This document shows positions 8,420 through 14,607 of a stretch of DNA of 17,104 bases, piece by piece. The notes under the pieces were generated by a model. That model did no database searches. It saw only the letters and a program-made list of their open reading frames with translations, and had not been told where the DNA came from. This DNA is from JBEIHX01 sp040381075. Its GTDB lineage: Bacteria; Pseudomonadota; Alphaproteobacteria; Caulobacterales; Aquidulcibacteraceae. The first letter of the stretch is position 1, and each line of letters begins with the position of its first letter. Location of the stretch: contig JBEIHX010000051.1 in NCBI GenBank assembly GCA_040381075.1, positions 1 through 17,104 on the forward strand, in the 5' to 3' direction. The position numbers and the translations under genes were made by a program.

Positions 8420-9220
8420 TCAGCCGCCCTGCGCCGCTTTCAGTCGGGCGATCAAGGGTTCGATCAATGCTTCGTTCGCGGTCACGATGTCGCCGCCTGT
8501 CAGCGGGTCGCCTGCCCCGTCACAGGCCCGCACGACCGCGCCAGCCTCGCGCGCAATGACGATTCCAGCCGCCATGTCCCAGGGCGCAAGACCGCGCTCC
8601 CAGAAGCCGTCGAAGCGACCGGCCGCGACATAGGCAAGATCCAGCGACGCCGAGCCGAACCGGCGTATGCCGGCGGTGTTCTGCATCACCTGATGCAGCT
8701 CGGTGAGGAAGCGCGCATGTCCGGTTCTGCCATGGAAGGGCATCCCGGTCGCGATCACCGCTTCCCGCAGGTCGCGCCGCGCCGCGACCCGCAGCCGGAG
8801 GTCGTTCAGAAAGGCGCCCCGTCCCTTTTCCGCGTGGAACATCTCATCGCGCACCACATTGAAGACGAGGCCAGCGACGAGCTCGCCGTCACGCTCAAGG
8901 GCGATGGACACCGCAAAGTGCGGAATCGCGTGGAGAAAATTCGTCGTTCCGTCGAGAGGATCTATGATCCAGCGGTGGGTGCGGTCCGAGCCCTCCACAG
9001 CACCGCTTTCCTCCATCAGGAAACCGTAGCCGGGTCGGGCGCGCGACAGTTCCTCGAACAGGATCTTCTCCGCCCTCCGGTCTGCGGCGCTGACGAAATC
9101 GGCCGGGCCCTTGCGGGACACCTGCAGGTTCTCGACCTCGCCGAAATCGCGCGTGAGAGCCCTGCCGGCCTTGCGGGCTGCGGCGGTCATGACGGTCATC
9201 AGGGCGGACAGAACTGGCAC
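8420..9220 (-). CDS. suhB: Inositol-1-monophosphatase family protein SuhB
   Basis: This is a 266-residue Mg2+-dependent phosphatase of the IMPase superfamily. Metal ligands are visible at EES (Glu70 region), in WIIDPLDGTTNF (Asp87, Asp90) and in the C-terminal WERGLAPWDMAAG (Asp215). The segment GEVENLQVSRKGPADFVSAAD is the usual alphaproteobacterial SuhB N terminus. SuhB hydrolyses inositol phosphates in vitro; in E. coli it also joins the rRNA antitermination complex, and whether this protein does so is unknown. GTG 9220 (VPVLSALM) matches typical family starts, but ATG 9199 is possible and neither has a strong ribosome binding site. Its stop (8420-8422) touches the amidohydrolase stop on the other strand with no intervening base, so no separate terminator fits between them. 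Confidence 0.93.
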   Translation of the reverse strand: MPVLSALMTVMTAAARKAGRALTRDFGEVENLQVSRKGPADFVSAADRRAEKILFEELSRARPGYGFLMEESGAVEGSDRTHRWIIDPLDGTTNFLHAIPHFAVSIALERDGELVAGLVFNVVRDEMFHAEKGRGAFLNDLRLRVAARRDLREAVIATGMPFHGRTGHARFLTELHQVMQNTAGIRRFGSASLDLAYVAAGRFDGFWERGLAPWDMAAGIVIAREAGAVVRACDGAGDPLTGGDIVTANEALIEPLIARLKAAQGG

Positions 9221-9259
9221 GGCGGGCTCGACAGGATGAGAGGACAGGGCGGGACGGGA

Positions 9260-9315
9260 GGACAGGGACGGCAGAACAGGGACGGCAGAACAGGGACGGG
9301 AGAACAGGGACGGTG
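9260..9315. repeat. 14-bp tandem repeat, four units
   Basis: The consensus is GAACAGGGACGGCA: 9260-9273 (GGACAGGGACGGCA), 9274-9287, 9288-9301 and 9302-9315, with one to a few substitutions between units. Degenerate related sequence (GGACAGGGCGGGACGGGA) extends leftward to about 9242. The array begins 40 bases upstream of the suhB start and may lie in its promoter or 5' leader. Confidence 0.9.
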
Positions 9316-9632
9316 CGGCGCGAGGCCCTGGCAGGCGCCGGCCCGGCCATCATCAGCACCCGGCCTCACCCTCGCCCGCCATGGGAACCTCCCGGCGGAG
9401 ACCCCTGCAGGGCGGACCGGCGACCGCCGCGCGGCGCGGGCGCCCGGGTGGTCTGCTGAGTGGTCTGCGATACGCCCTTTCACTGGTGCTTGGCGGGTCT
9501 GGAGGCCGCGGTGCTTAGCAACGCCATCGCCTGCCGGCAAGGAACCGCGGCTGCGGCCAGCGCGCGCAGCGGGTTTCCTTCCCCATCAAGGCGCGCTAGG
9601 ATCACCGTCAAAGCGGCCTCGGTCGCTGGATC

Positions 9633-9662
9633 GCCCGGCCGGAAGGCCGGGCCTTTTTATTT
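9633..9662 (+). terminator. Intrinsic terminator just upstream of trcR
   Basis: A perfect 8-bp stem, GCCCGGCC (9633-9640) with GGCCGGGC (9645-9652), closes a GGAA tetraloop of the GNRA type. CCTTTTTATTT follows. This is the only textbook Rho-independent terminator in the window. It is oriented on the + strand with no annotated + strand gene ending nearby upstream. Confidence 0.85.
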
Positions 9663-9704
9663 CCGCTGCGCCGCTGCGGCCGGCGCGACTGGAGGATTGC
9701 AGCG

Positions 9705-10337
9705 ATGTCGAAGATCCTGATGCCCAAGGCGACGGCTGTCTGGCTGATCGAAAACACCGCCCTCACGTTCGACCAGATCGCTGATTTCACGGGTCTGCAT
9801 CATCTCGAGGTGAAGAGCCTTGCGCTCGAAGAGTCGCACAAGTCGATCCGCGGCGTCGATCCGATCGCCGGGGGCGAGCTGCTGCGCGAGGAGGTCGAAA
9901 AGGGCCAGGCTGACCCGAATTATCGCCTGAAGGCCCTTGAGGCCAAACGTGTCGAACTTCCCCCGGCCAAACGCAAGGGGCCGCGGTACACGCCCCTGTC
10001 GCGCCGCCAGGATCGGCCTGACGCGATTGCCTGGATCCTGCGCAACCATCCCGAGATGCCCGACGCCATGATCGTCAAGCTTCTGGGGACGACCAAGGCG
10101 ACGATCGACAGCGTCCGCAGCCGGACCCATTGGAATTCGGCCAACATCAAGCCTGTCGACCCGGTCACGATCGGGCTCACCACGCAGACCGAACTGGATC
10201 AGTTCGTCGCCCGGGCCGGTGAGCTGAAGGCGCGTGAGGATCTCAGGAAGGCGCGTCTCGCCAGCGGACCCACCCTGAAGCCGGCTGCGGAGACGGGCAG
10301 GCCCGGCGGCGGCGATGACGTGTCCGCCGAGGATTGA
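9705..10337 (+). CDS. trcR: DUF1013 family transcriptional regulator TrcR
   Basis: This 210-residue protein is recognisable by MPKATAVWLIENTALTFDQI, then ADFTGLHHLEV near the start and RRQDRPDAIAWILRNHPEM, then KATIDSVRSRTHWNSANIKP in the middle. It belongs to the DUF1013 family, found almost only in alphaproteobacteria and annotated as the cell-cycle transcriptional regulator TrcR. Two helix-turn-helix-like segments are visible (about residues 18-40 and 108-135), so DNA binding is likely; details of its targets are not derivable here. The C-terminal 40 residues are variable and charged (RPGGGDDVSAED). The ATG at 9705 has GGAGG about 10 bases upstream. No promoter is evident in the short gap after the terminator at 9633-9662, so expression may depend on read-through of that terminator. 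Confidence 0.88.
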   Translation: MSKILMPKATAVWLIENTALTFDQIADFTGLHHLEVKSLALEESHKSIRGVDPIAGGELLREEVEKGQADPNYRLKALEAKRVELPPAKRKGPRYTPLSRRQDRPDAIAWILRNHPEMPDAMIVKLLGTTKATIDSVRSRTHWNSANIKPVDPVTIGLTTQTELDQFVARAGELKAREDLRKARLASGPTLKPAAETGRPGGGDDVSAED

Positions 10338-10347
10338 CGCCCCAAAG

Positions 10348-10375
10348 TTGACAGGGCGGCATTGACAGGGCGGGG
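10348..10375. repeat. 14-bp direct repeat, two units
   Basis: TTGACAGGGCGGCA (10348-10361) and TTGACAGGGCGGGG (10362-10375) lie just after the trcR stop. Each contains TTGACA, a -35 consensus, but no spaced -10 element follows. Confidence 0.8.
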
Positions 10376-10445
10376 ATGAAGCGCCCGAGACGCGCCGCCA
10401 GCCCTGCTGGAAAGGATTGACCGCCCCCAGCGCAGCGCGCGGCCC

Positions 10446-10565
10446 TCTGGGCGCGCGTTCCCTGGGCCTTCCTGTCCTGGGCCTTCCTGTCCTGGGCCTG
10501 CTTCCCCTGGGCCTGCTTCCTCTGGGCCTGCGTGCCTTGGGCGTGTTTCCCTTGGGCGTGACTCA
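10446..10565. repeat. 15-bp tandem repeat, eight units
   Basis: Eight consecutive 15-base units run from 10446 to 10565. The central copies are CCTGGGCCTTCCTGT (10461-10475, 10476-10490) and CCTGGGCCTGCTTCC (10491-10505, and an identical copy at 10506-10520). Outer units drift (TCTGGGCGCGCGTTC, CTTGGGCGTGTTTCC). Since 15 is a multiple of 3, every frame gives a five-residue repeat, for example KQAQG on the minus strand. That alone does not make it coding. Confidence 0.92.
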
Positions 10566-10721
10566 TCGGGCGCGTTGCATCCCCGGTCATGCCGACATGG
10601 CCCGGACAGCCAGGTTCAAGCGCGTGAATGTGCGTTGACGCTCCGTTGGCGGAGCGATGCGCGCCTGGCCCGACCGCGTACGGATCGCGGGAGGGCATGC
10701 GGCTTGGCTGCGCCGTTAGGA

Positions 10722-10738
10722 GATCATCAACCATGATC
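10722..10738. promoter_or_regulatory. Inverted repeat GATCAT-N5-ATGATC
   Basis: Perfect 6-bp half sites flank CAACC. The dyad overlaps the ATG of a 20-codon ORF at 10733, which has AGGAG about 10 bases upstream. It could be an operator or a small hairpin; nothing identifies a binding protein. Confidence 0.25.
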
Positions 10739-10795
10739 GCGCCGGAACGCGCCCGCGCGTTCATGCGTGACTGCAGATACGCAGCTATCGGATGA
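10733..10795 (+). CDS. Possible 20-residue peptide ORF
   Basis: ATG 10733 has TTAGGAG upstream (AGGAG at 10718-10722) and encodes MIAPERARAFMRDCRYAAIG. Its TGA (10793-10795) overlaps the ATG at 10792 of a 63-codon Arg- and His-rich frame ending at 10983, an ATGA-type junction typical of coupled translation. Neither product is recognised and composition gives little support. It could be a leader peptide or chance. Confidence 0.15.
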   Translation: MIAPERARAFMRDCRYAAIG

Positions 10796-11239
10796 ATGTT
10801 CCGCACCGGCGCTTCCGGGCGGGAACGCACGCAGCACCGCAGGGCTGCAGTGATCTCCACCCGACGCACTCCGGCGGCGTCGAGCATGATCACGGGCGCC
10901 GCCGCGCCCAGCGCGCCCGCCACCGGCGCCTGAGACCTGAAAATCCACGACCCGAAGGGACCCGGGTCAGGAAAAGGCCTTAATCCCGAAACCGGACGAT
11001 CCCGGGGGTCGCGCTGAGGCTTGCGGCGATCAGCCACACGCCGCACGGCACTGCACCCCCAGGTGCGGCGCCGCGCAGTGCTCAAGCGCCAGCGCCACGG
11101 CCCGGGCGATCCGGCACGGCCCGGTCGCCTGAGCGTAACGGGTAGCCCGCGCGTGACGGGTCGCCTGGAGGCGTGCAGTGCGGGTCTTCGGGATGAACGG
11201 GGCGGTTGGGGTCTTCAGCCCCCTGCGCCGGCGCCGAAA

Positions 11240-11416
11240 TCAGTGTTGCGTCTTCTGGCGCAGCTGTTCGATTTCTTCTTTCAATCGGAGTTTCTGTCGC
11301 TTGAGCTTTTGAATTCTGAGGTCGTCGCTTGAGGGGCTCTGCAATTCCGTTGCAATGAGGTCATCCAGATCATGATGGCGAGCGGTAAGCTCGCGGATCC
11401 TGGCGTTGACAGCCAT
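11240..11416 (-). CDS. DUF465 (YdcH-like) small coiled-coil protein
   Basis: This is a 58-residue protein, MAVNARIRELTARHHDLDDL, then a variable linker, then LRIQKLKRQKLRLKEEIEQL. The pattern of a helix with H(x)2LD, a short acidic loop, then a K/R-rich helix LKRxKLRLKEEI is the DUF465 (PF04325) signature. Function is unknown; members are small helical-hairpin cytoplasmic proteins. ATG 11416 is well supported by AAGGAGG seven bases upstream, one of the best ribosome binding sites in the window; a start at 11437 would precede that site. It is divergent from ubiX across 90 bases. A second, more distant DUF465 gene lies at 12762-13028. Confidence 0.88.
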   Translation of the reverse strand: MAVNARIRELTARHHDLDDLIATELQSPSSDDLRIQKLKRQKLRLKEEIEQLRQKTQH

Positions 11417-11506
11417 CGTTGCGCCTCCTTGGCTCAAGGCCTCATATTGGGGCGCCGATCAGCGCTTTTGTCGATCAAAAAAGCGGGCCGGCCGGAGAAA
11501 AATTAC

Positions 11507-12130
11507 GTGACCGCTGCTGACGCCGGCGAACGCCGGGTGATTGTAGGGATATCGGGCGCCTCGGGCGTGATTTACGGCGTGCGCGCGTTGCAGGCGCTGC
11601 GCGAGGCTGGCGCGGAGACCCATCTCGTCCTGTCCCGTGCGGCGGAGCTCACGCTCTCGCTGGAGACGGACTGGACGCTGGCCGACGTTCTCGCGCTCGC
11701 CGACAGGCGCCACAAGATCAAGGACATCGCCGCGCCCATATCGTCGGGGTCCTTCAAGACCCGCGGAATGCTGATCGCGCCCTGTTCCGTCCGCACGATG
11801 AGCGAGATCGCCACGGGGGTCACCACAACGCTGCTCACGCGCGCCGCCGATGTCGTTTTGAAAGAGCGCCGCCGCCTGGTGCTGATGGTGCGCGAGACGC
11901 CGCTCCACCTTGGTCATCTTCGCACGATGGCCAGCCTCGCTGAAATGGGCGCTGTCATCGCGCCGCCGCTGCCGGCCTTCTATGCCCGGCCGCAGACGGT
12001 CGAGGACATCGTCGATCAGTCGGTCGGGCGCGCGCTCGATCACCTGGGCTTCGCCTGGTCGCGCACCCGGCGCTGGGGGGAAGATGTCGGAGCGCGCCTC
12101 CCGTCGGCGCGTGCGGACGGCGACGGATGA
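11507..12130 (+). CDS. ubiX: Flavin prenyltransferase UbiX
   Basis: This 207-residue enzyme makes prenylated FMN from FMN and dimethylallyl phosphate, the cofactor of UbiD decarboxylases, here presumably for ubiquinone synthesis. The FMN-binding start RRVIVGISGASGVIYGVRAL is intact, followed by SGSFKTRGMLIAPCSVRTMS, then LTRAADVVLKERRRLVLMVR, then ETPLHLGHL and MAPP-like VIAPPLPAFY. The GTG start at 11507 lies about 9 bases after GGAGA. A TTG at 11468 would add 13 residues upstream of the conserved core. A CGCTTTT/AAAAGCG hairpin (11463-11469 with 11479-11485) lies in the leader. The C terminus has about 20 variable residues. The TIGR02444 gene starts 14 bases later, suggesting an operon. Confidence 0.95.
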   Translation: MTAADAGERRVIVGISGASGVIYGVRALQALREAGAETHLVLSRAAELTLSLETDWTLADVLALADRRHKIKDIAAPISSGSFKTRGMLIAPCSVRTMSEIATGVTTTLLTRAADVVLKERRRLVLMVRETPLHLGHLRTMASLAEMGAVIAPPLPAFYARPQTVEDIVDQSVGRALDHLGFAWSRTRRWGEDVGARLPSARADGDG

Positions 12131-12143
12131 CCGGACCCCACGG

Positions 12144-12650
12144 ATGAGTGCGCCAGATCCGGATCTTTGGCTGTGGTCATGTGCGGTCTATGAGCGCGAG
12201 GGCGTCGCCGCCGCCGCGCTCGCGTTGCAGGATGACCATGGCGTCAATGTCAATGCAGCCCTCTGGGCCGTCTGGTGCGCCCTGCGTGGCGGCGCCATTG
12301 ATCCAGACGTCGCAGCGCGCGCCGACGCCGCGCTGCGGGGATTCAACCCGACAGTGACGCGCATGATCCGGGCGGCCCGGCATGCGCTGCGGCGGCCGGT
12401 CGCCGACGCGCCGGAGGGCGCTGCGGCTGACCTGAAGGCCAAACTGCTCCTGGCAGAGCTCGACGCGGAACGTATCGAGCAAAGCCTCCTGCAGGTGGTC
12501 GCGCCGCGTCCGGATCCTTCGGCGAGCGCGGCGCAGAACCTTGAGCGCGTCGCCGCCGCGATGGCTGGCCCCGGCGATGCTGCGCGCGCCGAGGCGCTTG
12601 AGGCATTCTGCGCCGCCGTCCTGCGCGCGTCCGCGGCTTTACACGGCTGA
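12144..12650 (+). CDS. TIGR02444 / DUF2390 family protein
   Basis: This is a 168-residue all-helical protein of unknown function. The N-terminal signature LWLWSCAVYEREGVAAAALA followed by LQDDHGVNVNAALWAVWCA matches the TIGR02444 family, whose members share W-x-[FW]-S-x-x-x-Y, LQD and NxxLWxxW. The rest is Ala-rich amphipathic helix, and neither a signal peptide nor a membrane helix is present. ATG 12144 is 14 bases after the ubiX stop; its ribosome binding site is weak (CGGA), in line with coupling to ubiX. The usual length is about 150-180, so it is complete. Its location beside ubiX and DUF465 genes gives a conserved-neighbourhood clue but no function. Confidence 0.85.
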   Translation: MSAPDPDLWLWSCAVYEREGVAAAALALQDDHGVNVNAALWAVWCALRGGAIDPDVAARADAALRGFNPTVTRMIRAARHALRRPVADAPEGAAADLKAKLLLAELDAERIEQSLLQVVAPRPDPSASAAQNLERVAAAMAGPGDAARAEALEAFCAAVLRASAALHG

Positions 12651-12761
12651 GGGCGTGTGTCTTGAGTCGCGCGAGCGCCGGAAGGCCGGTCGCGGACGCC
12701 GCGGTCTGGCCCAGAGGCCCGGATCACGGGGTTCGCGCGGCGGGGCGTTGGGGCAGGGCGA

Positions 12762-13028
12762 ATGATCCGTTTGGTGGAAGGCGGCGGCGAGAGCGGCACC
12801 GAGGAGGAAGCCCGCGGTCTCGTCATTACGCCAGAACAGGCCCATGTCCGAGCCAGGCTCGCTGAGCTGCGCGCGGAACACCGCGCCCTGGACGCCGCCG
12901 TCGAGGCGCTTGGCGAAGCCACCGCCAGCGACCAGATCCAGCTGATGCGCCTGAAAAAGCGCAAGCTCCAGCTGAAGGATCAGATCACCCACCTTGAAGA
13001 TCAGCTGACGCCTGACATCATCGCCTGA
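12762..13028 (+). CDS. DUF465 family protein with N-terminal extension
   Basis: This is an 88-residue protein. The last 60 residues (VRARLAELRAEHRALDAAVE, then IQLMRLKKRKLQLKDQI, then a PDIIA end) are the DUF465 helical hairpin including the common PDIIA terminus. The first 28 residues (MIRLVEGGGESGTEEEARGL) are acidic and probably disordered, an addition over the usual 60-70 residues. The start ATG 12762 has CAGGG just upstream; a shorter internal start near residue 28 (VITPEQ or VRARL) remains possible. It lies 111 bases after the TIGR02444 stop and may be in the same transcript. It is clearly diverged from the DUF465 gene at 11240-11416. Confidence 0.85.
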   Translation: MIRLVEGGGESGTEEEARGLVITPEQAHVRARLAELRAEHRALDAAVEALGEATASDQIQLMRLKKRKLQLKDQITHLEDQLTPDIIA

Positions 13029-13043
13029 CGTCAGCGCCCGCAC

Positions 13044-13085
13044 GCGCAGACAGGAATGCGCAGGCCCGGATGCGCAGACAACCGG
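13044..13085. repeat. 14-bp tandem repeat, about three units
   Basis: GCGCAGACAGGAAT (13044-13057), GCGCAGGCCCGGAT (13058-13071) and GCGCAGACAACCGG (13072-13085) share GCGCAG at an exact 14-base spacing. They lie 16 bases after the DUF465 stop. The rest of the gap up to 13266 shows nothing recognisable. Confidence 0.65.
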
Positions 13086-13266
13086 GGGAAACCGGGTCGG
13101 GGCGTGGCGACAGCCGCGCGCTTGCCCATCCCGGGGGCGGACACAACCGCGTGAGGCGGGGTCGCGCGCCGCCCGGGCACGGCGCGCGGGACTTGCGAAG
13201 CGTCGCGGCGGGGGGCTATCCCCGCATCTGGCCGTCGGTGCGCCGCCCTTGCTGAGGATGACAGGT

Positions 13267-14163
13267 ATGACACGCAAACTCGCTTTCGCCACGCTGGCCG
13301 CGGGCGTGGTGCTGGCCGCGCTCGGGGCCTGCACCCACGCCGCCGGGCCGGATGCAACGACCCGCCCGGGCGCCGCGCAGACGGCGGCGCCGGCGCAGGG
13401 CTCGCTCGCCTGGGCGATCGCCGGAGATTGGCGCGACGCCGAGGATCGCGCACGCGACGCGGCGCGTCATCCTGGCCAGACGATCGCCTTCTGGGGGCTG
13501 AAGCCGAACATGACCGTGGTCGAGATCGGCGCCGGCGGCGGGTATTGGACCGATATCCTGGCGCCGTATCTCAAGCATGGCGGCGGCAGGCTGATCGTAA
13601 CCTTTGCGGATCCCGACGCCGCCACCGATGCGCAGAAGGCGGCGCGCGCGAACTTCCTGAAACGCTACGAGGCCGACCCGAACCTGTATGGCGTTATCGA
13701 GCCGGGCGTGTTCGGCCGCACCACCTCAAAGCCAATCGCATCGCCAGGCAGCGCAGATATGGTCATCTCATCGCGCAACATCCATGGCTGGCTGAGGTTC
13801 GACATGGCGGACAAGGCGGTCGCGGACATCTTCACGGTGCTTAAGCCGGGCGGGGTGGTCGTGGTCGAGCAGCACCGCGGCGATCCAGCCAGGCCGCAGG
13901 ATCCGAAGGCCCTGTCCGGCTATGTGCGCCAGGACGTCGTGATCGAACTGTTCAGGAAGGGCGGTTTCGATCTGGTGCGTGAGTCCGAAATCAACGCCAA
14001 CCCGAAGGACGGGCGCGATCATCCGTTCGGCGTGTGGACCCTTCCGCCCGTCCTGCGCACCGCCCCGGAAGGCCAGCCCGCCGATCCCGCATTTGACAAC
14101 GCCCGTTTCAAGGCGATCGGCGAGAGCGATCGCATGGCGTTGGTCTTCCGCAAACCGCTCTGA
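13267..14163 (+). CDS. Class I SAM-dependent methyltransferase (COG4798-like) with lipoprotein signal
   Basis: This is a 298-residue protein. The first 22 residues, MTRKLAFATLAAGVVLAALG then AC, form a positively charged, hydrophobic signal ending in the lipobox LGAC (Cys22). A low-complexity Ala/Thr/Pro linker leads to a Rossmann methyltransferase domain: motif I VVEIGAGGGYWTDILAPYL (about 84-102), an acidic motif after strand 2 (VTFADPDA) and a later LKPGGVVVVEQHRG motif. These resemble the 'predicted methyltransferase' group COG4798. The start ATG 13267 is preferred because GAGG and CAGG precede it; ATG 13258 and TTG 13249 also read in frame. An exported methyltransferase is odd because SAM is cytoplasmic. 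The substrate is unknown. It appears monocistronic and is followed by two repeat arrays. Confidence 0.85.
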   Translation: MTRKLAFATLAAGVVLAALGACTHAAGPDATTRPGAAQTAAPAQGSLAWAIAGDWRDAEDRARDAARHPGQTIAFWGLKPNMTVVEIGAGGGYWTDILAPYLKHGGGRLIVTFADPDAATDAQKAARANFLKRYEADPNLYGVIEPGVFGRTTSKPIASPGSADMVISSRNIHGWLRFDMADKAVADIFTVLKPGGVVVVEQHRGDPARPQDPKALSGYVRQDVVIELFRKGGFDLVRESEINANPKDGRDHPFGVWTLPPVLRTAPEGQPADPAFDNARFKAIGESDRMALVFRKPL

Positions 14164-14217
14164 TCCGCCTGGCGCGCCATCCCGGCATGCCCGCCCGGGT
14201 CTCCTGCCGGACCTGGC

Positions 14218-14267
14218 TGTCGGCCCAGCTGTCGGCCGGAGTGTCGGGCCGGAGTGTCGGGCCGGAC
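14218..14267. repeat. 12-13-bp tandem repeat, four units
   Basis: TGTCGGCCCAGC (14218-14229), TGTCGGCCGGAG (14230-14241), TGTCGGGCCGGAG (14242-14254) and TGTCGGGCCGGAC (14255-14267). One added G lengthens the last two units from 12 to 13. Confidence 0.85.
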
Positions 14268-14300
14268 GGCTGGCCCGTATCCGGGCTGGTTTGACTGGGA

Positions 14301-14440
14301 CCGGGTCAGGGGGGCCGGGTCAGGGGGACCGGGTCAGGGGGACCGGGTCAGGGGGGCCGGGTCAGGGGGGCCGGGTCAGGGGGGCCGGGTCAGAGGGGCC
14401 GGGTCAGAGGGGCCGGGTCAGAGGGGCCGGGTCAGAGGGG
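14301..14440. repeat. 14-bp minisatellite, ten units
   Basis: Ten consecutive 14-base units with no length variation. The consensus is CCGGGTCAGGGGGG. Units 2-3 end in GGGGGA, and the last four (14385-14440) read CCGGGTCAGAGGGG. Degenerate half units flank it (ACTGGGA before, ACTGGGGCAGGAGG after). Variants are grouped along the array, as expected from slippage or unequal exchange copying neighbours. Since 14 is not a multiple of 3, the frame changes each unit, so it is non-coding. Confidence 0.97.
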
Positions 14441-14541
14441 ACTGGGGCAGGAGGCCGGTCCGGCGCGCCGTGAACTTCGGCGGCGCTGTGCGACGTACCT
14501 GGAAACCCGCAGATTTCCGCGGCGCACCCGACGCTGACCCA

Positions 14542-14557
14542 TTAACGGCCCATTAAC
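14542..14557 (+). promoter_or_regulatory. Candidate CtrA-binding site (TTAA-N7-TTAAC)
   Basis: TTAA (14542-14545), seven bases, then TTAAC (14553-14557): an exact match to the CtrA box consensus, in otherwise very GC-rich DNA and about 80 bases upstream of the PodJ-like start. In Caulobacter, CtrA binding at such sites activates or represses cell-cycle promoters. No clear -10 element follows, so I cannot say which applies. Confidence 0.7.
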
Positions 14558-14602
14558 GGGCGCGGCGCTCGATGCTTAGGTCCGGAGAAACTCGCTTGGT
14601 CT

Positions 14603-14607
14603 GATTC
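14603..14607. promoter_or_regulatory. GANTC (CcrM methylation) site in the leader
   Basis: GATTC at 14603-14607, with a second GATTC just inside the gene at 14652-14656. In Caulobacter relatives CcrM methylates GANTC, and GcrA uses methylated sites at some promoters. The sites alone are short and could be chance. Confidence 0.4.

Larger units (their letters stand above)
9221..9704. other. Gene-free region between suhB and trcR (minisatellite, terminator, possible small RNA)
   Basis: These 484 bases lie upstream of both divergent genes. They contain the 14-bp array at 9260-9315 and an intrinsic terminator at 9633-9662. A further self-complementary segment lies at 9612-9627. Frames that cross this stretch are not protein-like. 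Because the terminator points toward trcR and lies only about 40 bases before it, something must be transcribed from within this region: a small RNA or a terminated leader. I could not identify its promoter with confidence. Confidence 0.55.
10338..11239. other. 900-bp region without a convincing gene
   Basis: This stretch between trcR and the DUF465 gene holds a 14-bp duplication (10348-10375), an eight-unit 15-bp array (10446-10565), an inverted repeat GATCAT-N5-ATGATC (10722-10738) and two tiny overlapping ORFs (10733-10795, 10792-10983). Longer frames are Arg/Pro-rich and lack recognisable domains. Third-position GC bias is weaker here than in the flanking genes. I see no RNA gene. Confidence 0.55.

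Noticed and set aside
8693..9784. 363-codon + frame covering the suhB start and the gap before trcR.
   Set aside because: It is antisense to suhB, crosses a tandem repeat and a terminator and overlaps the trcR start in a different frame.
10243..11085. 280-codon minus-strand frame with AQ-rich pentapeptide repeats.
   Set aside because: It overlaps the end of trcR, is Arg/Pro-rich without recognisable domains, has a weak third-position GC bias and no ribosome binding site; the repeat explains its openness.
12651..12761. tRNA-like GGGTTCG element at about 12728 in the gap before the second DUF465 gene.
   Set aside because: No cloverleaf arms can be formed around it.
9260..14440. CRISPR array as an explanation for the repeat clusters.
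   Set aside because: Units are 12-15 bp, directly adjacent with no spacers, and no cas-like gene is present.
14254..14556. 100-codon + frame rich in Gly and Arg.
   Set aside because: It is a translation of a 14-bp minisatellite whose frame rotates each unit, and it runs over the CtrA box.
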